17,378 nt of DNA from UBA6921 sp031363085 (GCA_031363085.1 JANLTU010000177.1:1-17378), one strand, 5' to 3'. Positions 7,324 through 15,635 are shown, counted from the first letter of the stretch. The notes: generated by a model not told the origin, from the letters alone. Program-made: numbers and translations.

Positions 7324-8595
7324 GTGTTTAATCGCACTTCACTCGTTGTTCTGTTTGCAATCTCTTTGCTTTCTCTGCTGGCCGCTTGCGCCGGCGTACG
7401 CGGCGGCGCAGCGGTACATCCGTATTGGCCCAAGCCACCCGACCCGGCACGCTTCATTTATGAGTCAGTCATCCGCAGCGAGCTGGATATCACCTACGAA
7501 TCCAAGACCGACTTGTTGCGCAATAACGTGCTTGGCTTGAATCCGCGCGCAGAGCCTGCGTTTAAAAAACCCTACGATGTGGCAGCACGCAACGGGCACA
7601 TTTTGGTATCGGACAGCGGCGCTGGTGTTGTGCATTTGTTCGATATTCCGCAGGGGCAACTCATTCGCATCGGACGCGGCGAGAAAGGCAAGTTGCAAGT
7701 ACCTTCCGGCGTGACCATTGATACCCGCAACAATCTTTACGTCGCCGACGTGAAAGCTAAGCATGTGAACGTGTACAGCCCCATCGGGCATTTCATACGC
7801 TCGTTCGGCAACAAGGAAATATTTGCCAAGCCGGCCGATGTTGCCGTCAATAAAGCGGGTGACCGCATTTACGTGGTGGATCAAGGCGGTATCGACAGCG
7901 ACAAGCATCGCGTTACGGTTTTTGATCGTGAAGGCAAGGTGTTGTTCACCTTCGGCAAGCACGGCAAAGCCCCGGGCGATTTTCATATGGCGTCACATAT
8001 TGACATTGACCCGGACGATAATGTCTACGTGCTCGATTCGGGTAATTTTCGCGTGCAGGTGTTCGATCCCGACGGTAAGTTTTTGCGCAGTTGGGGCAAG
8101 GTTGGCATGGACATCGGCGACTTGGCGCGACCACGCGGCTTGGCTGTCGATACCGAAGGCAATGTCTACGTAACCGACGGCACCTTCAGCAACTTCCAGA
8201 TTTTCAATCCGCAGGGCCAGTTGTTGATGTGGATCGGCAACACCAGTCAGGAAGACAAGCCCGGACAATACGCGTTACCTGCCGGCATCGCGGTCGATGA
8301 GGCCAACTACGTGTATGTGATCGACCAACTGTATAGCAAAGTCGAAGTCCTGCGCCGGCTCAGCCAGGAAGAAAGTGACCGACTTGGTAAAAACCTGCCG
8401 CTAACCACGCGCTCCACGGGGCCCGCAATGAGCCTGTCGCCAAGCAAGGCTCCGAAACCGGTACGCGATGCTACACCGACACCACCGGCGGCCGTGACGC
8501 CGACCTCTACACCCACACCTGCAACCGTAGCTACGCCTACAACCGTACCTGTACCTACGCCAGCAACGCCGACCTCGATACCGGCAGCGCCTTGA
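7324..8595 (+). CDS. Six-bladed NHL-repeat beta-propeller lipoprotein
   Basis: From GTG at 7324 (GGAG site at 7313-7316, seven bases before it) the protein has 423 residues. An ATG at 7306 is possible but lacks a ribosome site. A lipoprotein signal ends with LAAC at residues 19-22, with Ala at +2, which suggests the outer membrane. Six NHL-type repeats follow. Examples are VPSGVTIDTRNNLYVAD, ASHIDIDPDDNVYVLD and RPRGLAVDTEGNVYVTD, each closing with strands such as VFDPDGKFLRSWG. Six repeats suggest one closed propeller. The last 60 or so residues are Pro/Thr/Ala-rich, low complexity and probably extended. NHL propellers bind diverse partners and no catalytic residues can be named. It lies 43 bases after ubiI and converges on the lipoprotein gene at 8716. 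Confidence 0.85.
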   Translation: MFNRTSLVVLFAISLLSLLAACAGVRGGAAVHPYWPKPPDPARFIYESVIRSELDITYESKTDLLRNNVLGLNPRAEPAFKKPYDVAARNGHILVSDSGAGVVHLFDIPQGQLIRIGRGEKGKLQVPSGVTIDTRNNLYVADVKAKHVNVYSPIGHFIRSFGNKEIFAKPADVAVNKAGDRIYVVDQGGIDSDKHRVTVFDREGKVLFTFGKHGKAPGDFHMASHIDIDPDDNVYVLDSGNFRVQVFDPDGKFLRSWGKVGMDIGDLARPRGLAVDTEGNVYVTDGTFSNFQIFNPQGQLLMWIGNTSQEDKPGQYALPAGIAVDEANYVYVIDQLYSKVEVLRRLSQEESDRLGKNLPLTTRSTGPAMSLSPSKAPKPVRDATPTPPAAVTPTSTPTPATVATPTTVPVPTPATPTSIPAAP

Positions 8596-8715
8596 ATGTT
8601 ATAACCTCCTCCGACCAGCGCCACGCAGCAGATTGCGGCCAACAGCCTATCGGCGTCGGGCATATTTTTACATGTTCAGCGACACCACAGGCGCCACTGG
8701 CTTGGCCGACGTGGA

Positions 8716-10602
8716 TCACTGCGCGGCCGCCGGCGCGGAGTCGAGCACGGGCTCTTCTGAAATTTTCGACGATTCGGTGGCTGACGTCGGCAACTGGCCG
8801 TAAACCGAATTTACGACACGCTCCATTTCTTCAGCGCCGGCCGGAACTTGGTAGAAGGTCTCTCCGGCCTGTTGCATGCCATTGAGGTCGAGTACGCTTC
8901 CGGTCGGTAAGTCGTCGCCTTTGCCAAGACCGCCCTTGACGGCGTACAACGCCCAGCGCGGGCCTTCGAGCGACAACACCATGTAAGACGCATCGGCAAC
9001 CGCGAGCACGGTTTGCGCGCCGAGCTGCGCGATGGTGCCATAGCTCAACACAATGCCGGAGCCGAGTTCGTAACCGGCGGGCACCACCACCGCCTTGGCC
9101 AGTTCATAGCTGCCCAGCGCCGCGCCGGCGGCAACCGACACCAGCGCGCCACCGCCTGCCACACTGGCGGCGGCGGTAGTGCCGACCACCTGCGTGGTGA
9201 CTTCACCCGCGACGCCGGCGACCACCATGCCGGTGCCGGCAAGCGCCGACGCGGTTCCCTCTACCACGCCGACTGCGGCACCGCCCACGGCAATGCCCGC
9301 TGCGGACAGTGGCGCGCCGACGTATTGCACGGTTTTACCGGCCGCGTAACCACCGGCCGCCGTCGCGGCGGCGGCCGTCTTGCCGGCACCATAAACTCCG
9401 GCGCTGGCCACCGAACCGCCGACCCACGCGCCTGCGGCCAAGGCTTGACCACCCAGCAACTCGACAGCGCTGTAAACGCCGACCACGGCTGCCGTCGCGC
9501 TCGGCGCGGTGATGTCGTACACCGACGCGACGCTGTTCCATGCCACTTCCACGGCGATGTCGGCGACCACGATGCCTTCGCGCACCGTCATGATGACGGG
9601 AAAGGCGACGGTGTTAACGGTGATGTAGCCCAGCGATGCGGCGGCGAGTTTGCCCGCAGGCTTGATGGTCGCGTCCCAAAAAATCCCCTGCAATACCCAG
9701 CGCAGCGATTTTAAAACTGCGAGCGTGTAACCGGTCTGCTGACCTTGAGCGATGTCGTCGGCAGCGGAGCTAAAGGCTTGCTTTACGTCGCGCGTGTAGT
9801 TACCGGTGGTCTCGACAATAATGTCGGTCGCCTTGCTCGACGTGTCTTCGCGCCATTGATTGGAACGCTGAAACGCCTGAACGAAATGCTCCACGGAGGC
9901 GCTCGCGGCCACCTTGCTGGCGCGTTCGCCCAAATTCGCCGGCAAGGTGGCGTAGCCTTGGATAAAGCGCTCGGCGGCAAACGCCGCATGCCGGCCAGAC
10001 GCCGCCAACGAACCCTGTGAGGTGTTTTTAGCCAACGTCGTGGTGCCACTGAATAACGCCGCTGCCGAAGTATCCGTTGCGTCGCTCAAGTGCGCGGCGA
10101 CGCCAACCGAACCCTGCGCGAGTTGTGCACCACCGTCGCGCGTCGCCGTATACGCAGTGCCCGCAAACGTCACCGCCGCTGCTGCGGTGTTCCAACTGCT
10201 GGCCGGTGATGTCAAGACCCAGCGCCCGCCGAGCTTGGTCACATCGCGCGCGCCTTCGGCGACACGGTTGGTGGCCTGATTGAGCGCGCCACCGGCAGCG
10301 AGACTTTTATTTACACCGGCGGTCGCGAAGTCCACTGACTCGCGCGCGTGCTGGAGCGACTCCTGAAACGATTGCGACGCACGCATGCCCGCCATGCTCA
10401 GCGCAAGATCAAGCGCATCGGGGCCAGCCGGAATCAAGTGGATGGTCGTCATCGGCACCTGAAACGCGCCGTTGCGATACAGCGTGGCATGTCCCTGGGC
10501 GGCGAGTTTTTTGGTGTTCTGCAACGGATCGAGCACCGCGTGTTGCGCGCAGGAAACAAGCAAAACGCAGAGTGCGGCCGAAACAAACAGTTTGGTTTTC
10601 AT
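8716..10602 (-). CDS. Large Gly/Ala-rich lipoprotein of unknown family, paralogue of the upstream gene
   Basis: The 628-residue protein has a lipoprotein signal with LVSC at residues 15-18 and Ala at +2, suggesting outer-membrane attachment. After GHATLYRNG (37-45) comes a polar, probably helical region (about 65-290) containing ERFIQGYATL (211-220). A hydrophobic, Gly/Ala/Val-rich stretch follows (about 325-530), with many small-x3-small patterns such as YGAGKTAAAATAAGGYAAGK. A C-terminal domain (about 528-605) contains EGPRWALYAVKGG and LPTGSVLDLNG, then an acidic tail. The same landmarks occur in order in the 489-residue product of the upstream gene. Its ATG overlaps the TGA of that gene (ATGA, 10599-10602), so the two are coupled. 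I do not recognise the family. The hydrophobic stretch could be membrane-inserting or amyloid-like; neither is shown. Confidence 0.8.
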   Translation of the reverse strand: MKTKLFVSAALCVLLVSCAQHAVLDPLQNTKKLAAQGHATLYRNGAFQVPMTTIHLIPAGPDALDLALSMAGMRASQSFQESLQHARESVDFATAGVNKSLAAGGALNQATNRVAEGARDVTKLGGRWVLTSPASSWNTAAAAVTFAGTAYTATRDGGAQLAQGSVGVAAHLSDATDTSAAALFSGTTTLAKNTSQGSLAASGRHAAFAAERFIQGYATLPANLGERASKVAASASVEHFVQAFQRSNQWREDTSSKATDIIVETTGNYTRDVKQAFSSAADDIAQGQQTGYTLAVLKSLRWVLQGIFWDATIKPAGKLAAASLGYITVNTVAFPVIMTVREGIVVADIAVEVAWNSVASVYDITAPSATAAVVGVYSAVELLGGQALAAGAWVGGSVASAGVYGAGKTAAAATAAGGYAAGKTVQYVGAPLSAAGIAVGGAAVGVVEGTASALAGTGMVVAGVAGEVTTQVVGTTAAASVAGGGALVSVAAGAALGSYELAKAVVVPAGYELGSGIVLSYGTIAQLGAQTVLAVADASYMVLSLEGPRWALYAVKGGLGKGDDLPTGSVLDLNGMQQAGETFYQVPAGAEEMERVVNSVYGQLPTSATESSKISEEPVLDSAPAAAQ

Positions 10603-12068
10603 GGCGCTTCTCCCACGCGTACATCCTGCGGTATTTTTTCCAACACGCTCTGAACGACCTCAGGATCGTCGCTGATGATCCTCACCTCTACTCCGCTTTC
10701 TGTGCTCAGCGTTTGCAAATCGACGACCGTGCCGACCGGTACGCTTTGTACCGGCACACTGCCCTTGGCGCCGCCGGCATCGTGCCATTGCACCTCGCCT
10801 TGGGCGGCGGCGATGACCAGTCGCGGCCCGTCCCAGGCCAGAAAAATCGCGCTGTTGGCGGTGCCCAACAACGCTTGCGTCGGAATCGCGGTCAACGCGT
10901 TGTAACCAAGCGCGATTCCGGCTTGCGCCTGATTCAGCGTCACCTTGGTGGTACCGGCGAGCAGATCGTAACTGACTTGCGCGGCATACACGGCGCTATC
11001 GACCACGCCACTCACTGCCGTTTGCCCCACACCCGCCACCGGCGCAGCGGTGATCACCGCCACTTGGCTTACCGCGCCCACCGCACCCCCCACCGCGTAC
11101 GTCACCGGTACGGTACTGTAGGACGCGAGCGACAAAGCCGCCAGCAAGCCACCCTCGACCGTGGGCGCCACCAACTTCACCCCGGTGGCGGTGGCGTAGT
11201 ACAAACTCATGCCGGTGGATTCGATGGTGCGCCCGCTGACGATAAAGAGCCCGGCGACCGGCAAAAAAATCACCTTGGCGGCGAGCTTTACCGAAGCTTC
11301 GGTGCCTTGCATGGCGCTGCGCGCAGCCGGCTTGAACAGCCCCGAGTACGCAGCCTTGATATATCCGAGCATGATGTCGCCCAACGCCGCGAGCGAATTG
11401 CTGCGCTCGCCCGACTGCGCGTAGGCGGTGCCGAAATCGGCCTGCGCACTGGCGAACGCGTCGCTCCAGCGGCCTTCGATGTGCGTCGACATCGTCTGCT
11501 TGGCGGCATCGCTTAATTCGCGCAGATTGGAGAAATCCTCGCGCAAGTGCTGGAAGTAATTTCCCGGCACCGCCGCCAGGGCGTGGCGATCTTCCTGCGT
11601 GCGCTGCGCCAGCGTGAGATTGCCTTTGACGAAACGCTCCCACGCCCGCTGCATGCTCTGTGAACCATAGTCAAGCTCAGCGCCCGCCAGCTCCTTGGTC
11701 AACGACCATTCCGATATGCTCAACTGCGTACCCCGCTGCAAGGTCGCGGCGCCGGTCTGCACGCCCTTGCCGGCAACTTCACCCATGCCCCGGCCATACT
11801 CGGCACTGTGACGTTTTATGTCGCTCTGCATTTGCGCCAGCGCCTGCCCCGACGCGGTCAGCGCATGCTGCTTCGCATACGCCAGCGCTTTCTCGGTCGA
11901 CGAAATAAAAAACCAACCTTCGTGATACAGCGACGCGTGACCGCGCAGATTCGCGGCCGTAATCGGCATGATCTCCGCCGGCGTGTTTTTAACCGGCGGC
12001 TCGGCTGCGAGCACGAGCGTGGAAAAAATTAAACCGATGATCGGCACACAACGTTTTATCCGTGCCAT
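10599..12068 (-). CDS. Sec-exported protein of unknown family, first gene of a paralogous envelope pair
   Basis: The 489-residue protein starts with a typical Sec signal (basic MARIKR, a hydrophobic core, probable cleavage near residue 21-22 in LVLAAEPP). It has no lipobox. The mature part has GHASLYHEG (43-51), a helical polar region (about 58-230) with ERFVKGNLTL (144-153), a hydrophobic Gly/Ala/Val-rich region (about 258-400), and a C-terminal domain containing WDGPRLVIAAAQG and VPVGTVVDLQ. These match, in order, elements of the downstream lipoprotein, so the two arose by duplication. This copy is shorter, mainly in the Gly/Ala-rich region. An AAGGGGG site at 12075-12081 precedes the ATG. 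The protein is likely periplasmic or envelope-associated. I cannot name a function. Confidence 0.8.
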   Translation of the reverse strand: MARIKRCVPIIGLIFSTLVLAAEPPVKNTPAEIMPITAANLRGHASLYHEGWFFISSTEKALAYAKQHALTASGQALAQMQSDIKRHSAEYGRGMGEVAGKGVQTGAATLQRGTQLSISEWSLTKELAGAELDYGSQSMQRAWERFVKGNLTLAQRTQEDRHALAAVPGNYFQHLREDFSNLRELSDAAKQTMSTHIEGRWSDAFASAQADFGTAYAQSGERSNSLAALGDIMLGYIKAAYSGLFKPAARSAMQGTEASVKLAAKVIFLPVAGLFIVSGRTIESTGMSLYYATATGVKLVAPTVEGGLLAALSLASYSTVPVTYAVGGAVGAVSQVAVITAAPVAGVGQTAVSGVVDSAVYAAQVSYDLLAGTTKVTLNQAQAGIALGYNALTAIPTQALLGTANSAIFLAWDGPRLVIAAAQGEVQWHDAGGAKGSVPVQSVPVGTVVDLQTLSTESGVEVRIISDDPEVVQSVLEKIPQDVRVGEAP

Positions 12069-12092
12069 GCATTGCCCCCTTTGTTAACGCAC

Positions 12093-12121
12093 AGTATGCC
12101 AAACCGCCGCGCTTGCAGAAA
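12093..12121 (-). promoter_or_regulatory. Possible promoter of the paralogous envelope pair
   Basis: On the minus strand, TTTCTG (12116-12121), 17 bases and CATACT (12093-12098) form a weak sigma70-like pair. Transcription would start about 18 bases before the ATG at 12068. The -35 is poor, so this is tentative. Confidence 0.3.
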
Positions 12122-12148
12122 TAGCCGACAGGTGCGACGGGCTTGCTG

Positions 12149-12176
12149 TTGCCACGCTGCGGATTCTTGCTATGCT
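12149..12176 (+). promoter_or_regulatory. Predicted promoter of the DUF1835-type gene
   Basis: TTGCCA (12149-12154), a 16-base spacer and TATGCT (12171-12176) make a reasonable sigma70-like promoter. The start would be near 12183, leaving a leader of about 115 bases before the ATG at 12298. A short GC-rich inverted repeat, CCCGCCTGCGGG, lies in the leader. No riboswitch was recognised. Confidence 0.4.
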
Positions 12177-12297
12177 GAGTTCACGCCGGTTTGTCGGCGT
12201 CCCGCCTGCGGGAAGGGCTGCGCCCAACAAACGTTGACTGCATGCATCGATTTCCTTGCATCCTGATGTGCGGGCACTGGATCACCAAGGAGGTCGT

Positions 12298-13683
12298 ATG
12301 ATCGTAAATCTCGCCGCACTGCGTGAGCAGCGCACGTCTACAACGCAATCTTCGTTCGAATTCGCCGACGGCGACCCGCGTAAATTGCAACCCCTGTCGT
12401 TGGAACAGCAGAAAAAGCGCGCCAAAGAATTGTTGCGTGAACTACGGGCGAACAAGGTCGCGGCTCGCGAACGCCTACGACGCATGCATGCCGACACGCT
12501 GCGGCAAACAAATATCGAGCCCAGGCTAGGCGACGCGCAATTTATACTCGCGCGCGAGCATGGGTTTTCGAAATGGGCGGATTTTAAAACGCACATTGAA
12601 CAGGCACGCATCGCGCGCGATTCCGTTGCGCTAGGTGCGCCCACGGCGCTGGATGGCGACTGTCGCACGCTGCATATCCGTTGCGGCAGCGACATCCAGC
12701 ACAAGCTGGTGGTGGCGGGTTTTGTCGGCGACTTTCTAAATTTTTCCGATCCGTACGCGCACGGCCCGGTGCCAATAACCGACACCTTGGATGAGTTCAT
12801 TCGCATTCGCGCCGAGCATATCGAGCAGGGGTATCATCAACCATCCGTGCTCAACGCGCTCACTGAAGACTATGCTGCACTGGAACTGGCGCGCGATTAT
12901 GCGCGGGTCACGCTCTGGTTTGAGCATGATTCCTACGACCAACTCATCCTGGCCAAACTGCTGCATTTTTTCAGCAATCCGCGCAAGCGCCCCATGCAAC
13001 TGCGGTTCATCAATGTCACCGGGGTTCCGGGCGTGCAACGCTTCAATGGGCTGGGCCAACTGCCCGCCGATGCGCTGCGCGTGTTGTGGACGCAGTTTGC
13101 TGACATCAGCACCGCGCAATTTGAATTCGCCAAGCACGCCTGGCACGCGCTCACCTCCCCAACACCGGAGTTACTCGCGCAACTCGTTGCGACGCAGGCG
13201 CCGGCATTGCCAGTCATGGCCAACGCGCTGCACCGCCATCTGCAAGAGTTGCCGTCACTGCACAACGGCCTGAGTCTCGTTGAACAACTCACCTTGCAGG
13301 TGTTATCCAACGAAGGCCCGCTGAATGCCGCGCGCTTGTTTGGCAGCTACACCAATCGCTACGAACCGCTGACCTTTCTGGGCGACAGCATGTATTGGTG
13401 TTATTTGGACGACTTGGCGGACGCGCCACAACCGGCGATCATTCTTAACAAGCACGGCGAAAAGCCCAAGGATTGGGATGTAACGCTCACCCCGCTGGGT
13501 CACGAGCTGTTGCACGGCAATGCGCACTGGCTGGAACTTAACCCCATACCACGCTGGGTGGGCGGCGTGCACATTGATGTCCGCAAACAACCGGTGTGGT
13601 GTTACGACGGGAAACGCGGGGTTACGTTAAGGCGTGAGATAACTCCTGGGAAGAGTGAACACACCGCCAAGGATGGCACGTGA
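12298..13683 (+). CDS. DUF1835 domain protein with an extra N-terminal module
   Basis: The ATG at 12298 follows an almost perfect ribosome site, AAGGAGGT (12287-12294), so the start is well supported and gives 461 residues. Residues about 30-102 (LSLEQQKKRAKELLRELRA through LAREHGFSKWADFKTHIE) form a short helical module. In my recollection it occurs at the N-terminus of unrelated proteins, such as ankyrin-repeat or glyoxalase-fold ones. The DUF1835 domain begins near residue 124 with LHIRCGSDI and contains FSDPYAHGPVP (about 149-159) and WFEHDSYDQL. The C-terminal part (LTPLGHELLHGNAHWLELN, RWVGGVHI) is the usual companion region of this family. Function is unknown. It converges on the methyltransferase gene with a one-base gap. 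Confidence 0.82.
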   Translation: MIVNLAALREQRTSTTQSSFEFADGDPRKLQPLSLEQQKKRAKELLRELRANKVAARERLRRMHADTLRQTNIEPRLGDAQFILAREHGFSKWADFKTHIEQARIARDSVALGAPTALDGDCRTLHIRCGSDIQHKLVVAGFVGDFLNFSDPYAHGPVPITDTLDEFIRIRAEHIEQGYHQPSVLNALTEDYAALELARDYARVTLWFEHDSYDQLILAKLLHFFSNPRKRPMQLRFINVTGVPGVQRFNGLGQLPADALRVLWTQFADISTAQFEFAKHAWHALTSPTPELLAQLVATQAPALPVMANALHRHLQELPSLHNGLSLVEQLTLQVLSNEGPLNAARLFGSYTNRYEPLTFLGDSMYWCYLDDLADAPQPAIILNKHGEKPKDWDVTLTPLGHELLHGNAHWLELNPIPRWVGGVHIDVRKQPVWCYDGKRGVTLRREITPGKSEHTAKDGT

Positions 13684-13684
13684 A

Positions 13685-14323
13685 TCAATTCATCTCACCG
13701 CAGGCTAACAAAAAACCGCCCAGCGGTAAGCGCGCTGGAATGACGCGCTCTACAACTCTGGCAAGCATGCCGCCGCTTGGAAAATAAAGCGCGCTGCGGA
13801 TTTCAATAGAGTGCACATTGATTTCGCACAGCAGTCGACGCGCCGCGCGTGGCGTATGCCAATGCGCACCACCATACGCACCCGCACCACCGTACCGCCC
13901 TTTGCGTTGGTATAGCAAGCTGTGCCGATTCAGCAGACCCAGAGCAACACGAACACGTGCGACACGTGACATTTCTGCAACTGCGAGCTGCTGCTGATGA
14001 ATGAAGCACAGCGATGTGATAGCGATGACCAAGTCGAAGCTGCGCGCGGGAAATGGCAGCGCACGAGCATCGGCGACGCGATAGATCACGCCGCCGCCTT
14101 GCGCTGCCGCGTAGCGGATCATGTCCGCGTCGGGATCGATGCCGGTCACGACGAAGCCATCTTGCGCGAGGCGGCGCGTGAAATGTCCGGTACCGCAACC
14201 AACATCAAGGACACTGGCACCGCGCGCGGCACGCAAGTGGTCACGCAGCAGTCGATATTCGACGTCGGCGATCCAGCCGCCGCGTGGCGTGTGATACCAC
14301 GCGTCGTAGGTTTCTGGAGTCAT
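13685..14323 (-). CDS. Class I SAM-dependent methyltransferase
   Basis: The ATG at 14323 gives 212 residues beginning MTPETYDAWYHTPRGGWI, a common start in this group. In-frame ATGs at 14365 and 14362 and a TTG at 14389 would add up to 22 residues; none has a clear ribosome site. SAM-binding motif I is VLDVGCGTGHFT. It is followed by the acidic residue of GIDPDADM, then VADARALPFPARSFDLVIAI (motifs II-III), so this is a UbiE/COQ5-like Methyltransf_11 fold. The substrate cannot be told. The C-terminal GGFLLACGEMN is a normal end for the fold. It lies downstream of the SHOCT gene on the same strand and may share its transcript. Confidence 0.85.
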   Translation of the reverse strand: MTPETYDAWYHTPRGGWIADVEYRLLRDHLRAARGASVLDVGCGTGHFTRRLAQDGFVVTGIDPDADMIRYAAAQGGGVIYRVADARALPFPARSFDLVIAITSLCFIHQQQLAVAEMSRVARVRVALGLLNRHSLLYQRKGRYGGAGAYGGAHWHTPRAARRLLCEINVHSIEIRSALYFPSGGMLARVVERVIPARLPLGGFLLACGEMN

Positions 14324-14394
14324 TGGTTTGGTCGCGTGCGGGGTCTTTGGCAGACGGCTCATCATGTTCGCCGGTGCCAGTGAAAACAACGCGG

Positions 14395-14637
14395 TTACTG
14401 CTGCAAATCGCGTCGTTTTTGTTCAAACTCCTCCTTGCCGATTTCGCCGCGCGCATAGCGTTCCTGCAATAACTCCAAGGCGCTTTTGCCAAGTGGTACG
14501 CTGCTGCCGGTGGAATTACCCATCAGCCATTTCGCCAGCATTGCGATTCCTAAAATCACCACGCCCCAGAACAGGAGCATGGAGATCCAACCCAAGCCCA
14601 TACCGAACCCTCCAAACCAACTCGTGTTATCCATCAT
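14395..14637 (-). CDS. Small SHOCT-domain membrane protein
   Basis: The 80-residue protein (79 if the second ATG is used) has a Gly/aromatic-rich start, one transmembrane helix at about residues 17-38 (ISMLLFWGVVILGIAMLAKW) and a linker. A C-terminal SHOCT motif at about 53-80 reads ALELLQERYARGEIGKEEFE. SHOCT is a short two-helix module found at protein ends, probably for oligomerisation. A strong AAAGGAGA ribosome site (14644-14651) lies six bases before the first ATG. It sits between the hydroxylase-family gene and the methyltransferase on the same strand. Such proteins are often found near metal or envelope-stress genes, but nothing here fixes a role. Confidence 0.88.
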   Translation of the reverse strand: MMDNTSWFGGFGMGLGWISMLLFWGVVILGIAMLAKWLMGNSTGSSVPLGKSALELLQERYARGEIGKEEFEQKRRDLQQ

Positions 14638-14674
14638 GACTTGTCTCCTTTAACGCAACAAAATACGCAGTGAT

Positions 14675-15535
14675 TTATTTAGCATCATCGCTGCTGCTCC
14701 AGGTGCGGCGGTTAATGGCGTAGTCGCTCACCTGACCAATGAAGGGCAATGTCAACATACCGGGCAAGCGATCCACGTGCTGTGGATCGCGATAGCCGTG
14801 GATGCCAATGTGCATGGCGTCGTGCCCGGCGCGCGGCTGGGCGCGGTAGGTGCCGAACAGGCGATCCCACCACGGCAGACTGAAGCCGAAATTGCTGTTG
14901 GTTTCGTCGTCTTCTACCGAGTGATGTACGCGGTGCATGTCGGGTGTGACCACGCACCAGCGCAGCACGCGATCCAGCGCCAGCGGCAAACGCGCGTTGG
15001 CGTGATTGAACATCGCGGTGGCGTTGAGCAGCACTTCGAAGATCACCACCGCGACCAGCGGCGGACCCAGCACGGCGATGACCGCGAACTTGATCAACAT
15101 GGATAAAACAATTTCGAGCGGATGAAAACGCGCGCCGGTGGTGACGTCGTAATCCAGATCGGCGTGGTGCACGCGATGCAGCCGCCACAGCGCCGGCACC
15201 GCGTGCACCATGACGTGTTGCAGATAAATCGCGCAGTCGAGAATAATCACGCAGGCCAACACCGCCAACCATTCCGGGGTTTGAAAATAATTGAACACAC
15301 CCCAGCCATGTTGTTGCGCGAACAGCGCCATACCCACCGCAGCGGCCGGGAACAGCAGTCGCAACATGACGGTGTTGAGCACCACAATCCCCAGGTTGGC
15401 TGTCCAGCGTTGCATCTTGGAGATGCGCAGCGCGCGGCGCGGCGCGCGCATTTCCCACAGCGCCATCAATGCGAACACGCCGAAAAAGAAACTCAGCCGC
15501 ACTGCGGGCTCGTGGCTCAGGATGAATTCAATCAT
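14675..15535 (-). CDS. Sterol desaturase/fatty acid hydroxylase family membrane protein
   Basis: The 286-residue protein has at least four hydrophobic segments and the eight-histidine di-iron pattern of the family. HVMVH is at residues 107-111 (HX3H), HRVHH at 120-124 (HX2HH), further histidines at 138 (FHPLE) and 178 (NHAN), and a second HRVHH at 201-205. It ends with the typical NSNFGFSLPWWDRLFGTY block. Such enzymes use di-iron and oxygen to hydroxylate or desaturate lipids in the inner membrane. The bacterial substrate here is not predictable. It is divergent from the ArsR-rhodanese gene, whose probable operator lies in the shared 100-base gap, so that regulator may control it. Confidence 0.93.
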   Translation of the reverse strand: MIEFILSHEPAVRLSFFFGVFALMALWEMRAPRRALRISKMQRWTANLGIVVLNTVMLRLLFPAAAVGMALFAQQHGWGVFNYFQTPEWLAVLACVIILDCAIYLQHVMVHAVPALWRLHRVHHADLDYDVTTGARFHPLEIVLSMLIKFAVIAVLGPPLVAVVIFEVLLNATAMFNHANARLPLALDRVLRWCVVTPDMHRVHHSVEDDETNSNFGFSLPWWDRLFGTYRAQPRAGHDAMHIGIHGYRDPQHVDRLPGMLTLPFIGQVSDYAINRRTWSSSDDAK

Positions 15536-15562
15536 GGCTTCATGCTCCGCTGCATTGTCGTC

Positions 15563-15590
15563 TTGCCATCCGCTTCAGGAATGCTAAACT
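15563..15590 (+). promoter_or_regulatory. Predicted promoter of the ArsR-rhodanese gene
   Basis: TTGCCA (15563-15568), a 16-base spacer and TAAACT (15585-15590) fit a sigma70-type promoter. The predicted start, about 15597, falls inside the inverted repeat at 15593-15614. A repressor bound there would block initiation. Confidence 0.5.
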
Positions 15591-15592
15591 GT

Positions 15593-15614
15593 TATTCAAT
15601 TGATCTATTGAATA
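15593..15614. promoter_or_regulatory. Perfect inverted repeat, probable ArsR-family operator
   Basis: TATTCAAT, six bases, ATTGAATA: two perfect 8-base arms in the 100-base gap between the hydroxylase gene and the ArsR-rhodanese gene. AT-rich dyads of this size in this position are typical ArsR-family operators. It overlaps the predicted transcription start of the regulator, which suggests autorepression and perhaps control of the divergent gene too. Confidence 0.65.
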
Positions 15615-15635
15615 TTAGATAGCAGGCACCGAACC

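Noticed and set aside
8480..8590. Pro/Thr codon repeats as a possible phase-variable tract
   Set aside because: The units are irregular triplets, so slippage would not shift the frame. This is ordinary low-complexity tail sequence.
8596..8715. A terminator between the two convergent lipoprotein genes
   Set aside because: I could not find a stable stem followed by a T run on either strand.
9013..9714. A 233-residue plus-strand frame opposite the Gly/Ala-rich region
   Set aside because: It is produced by the GC-rich complement of Gly/Ala codons and has no start signal or motif.
10572..11516. A 314-residue plus-strand frame opposite the envelope pair
   Set aside because: Its Arg/His-rich composition is typical of an antisense shadow in GC-rich DNA. 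The minus-strand frames have signal sequences, coupling and mutual similarity.
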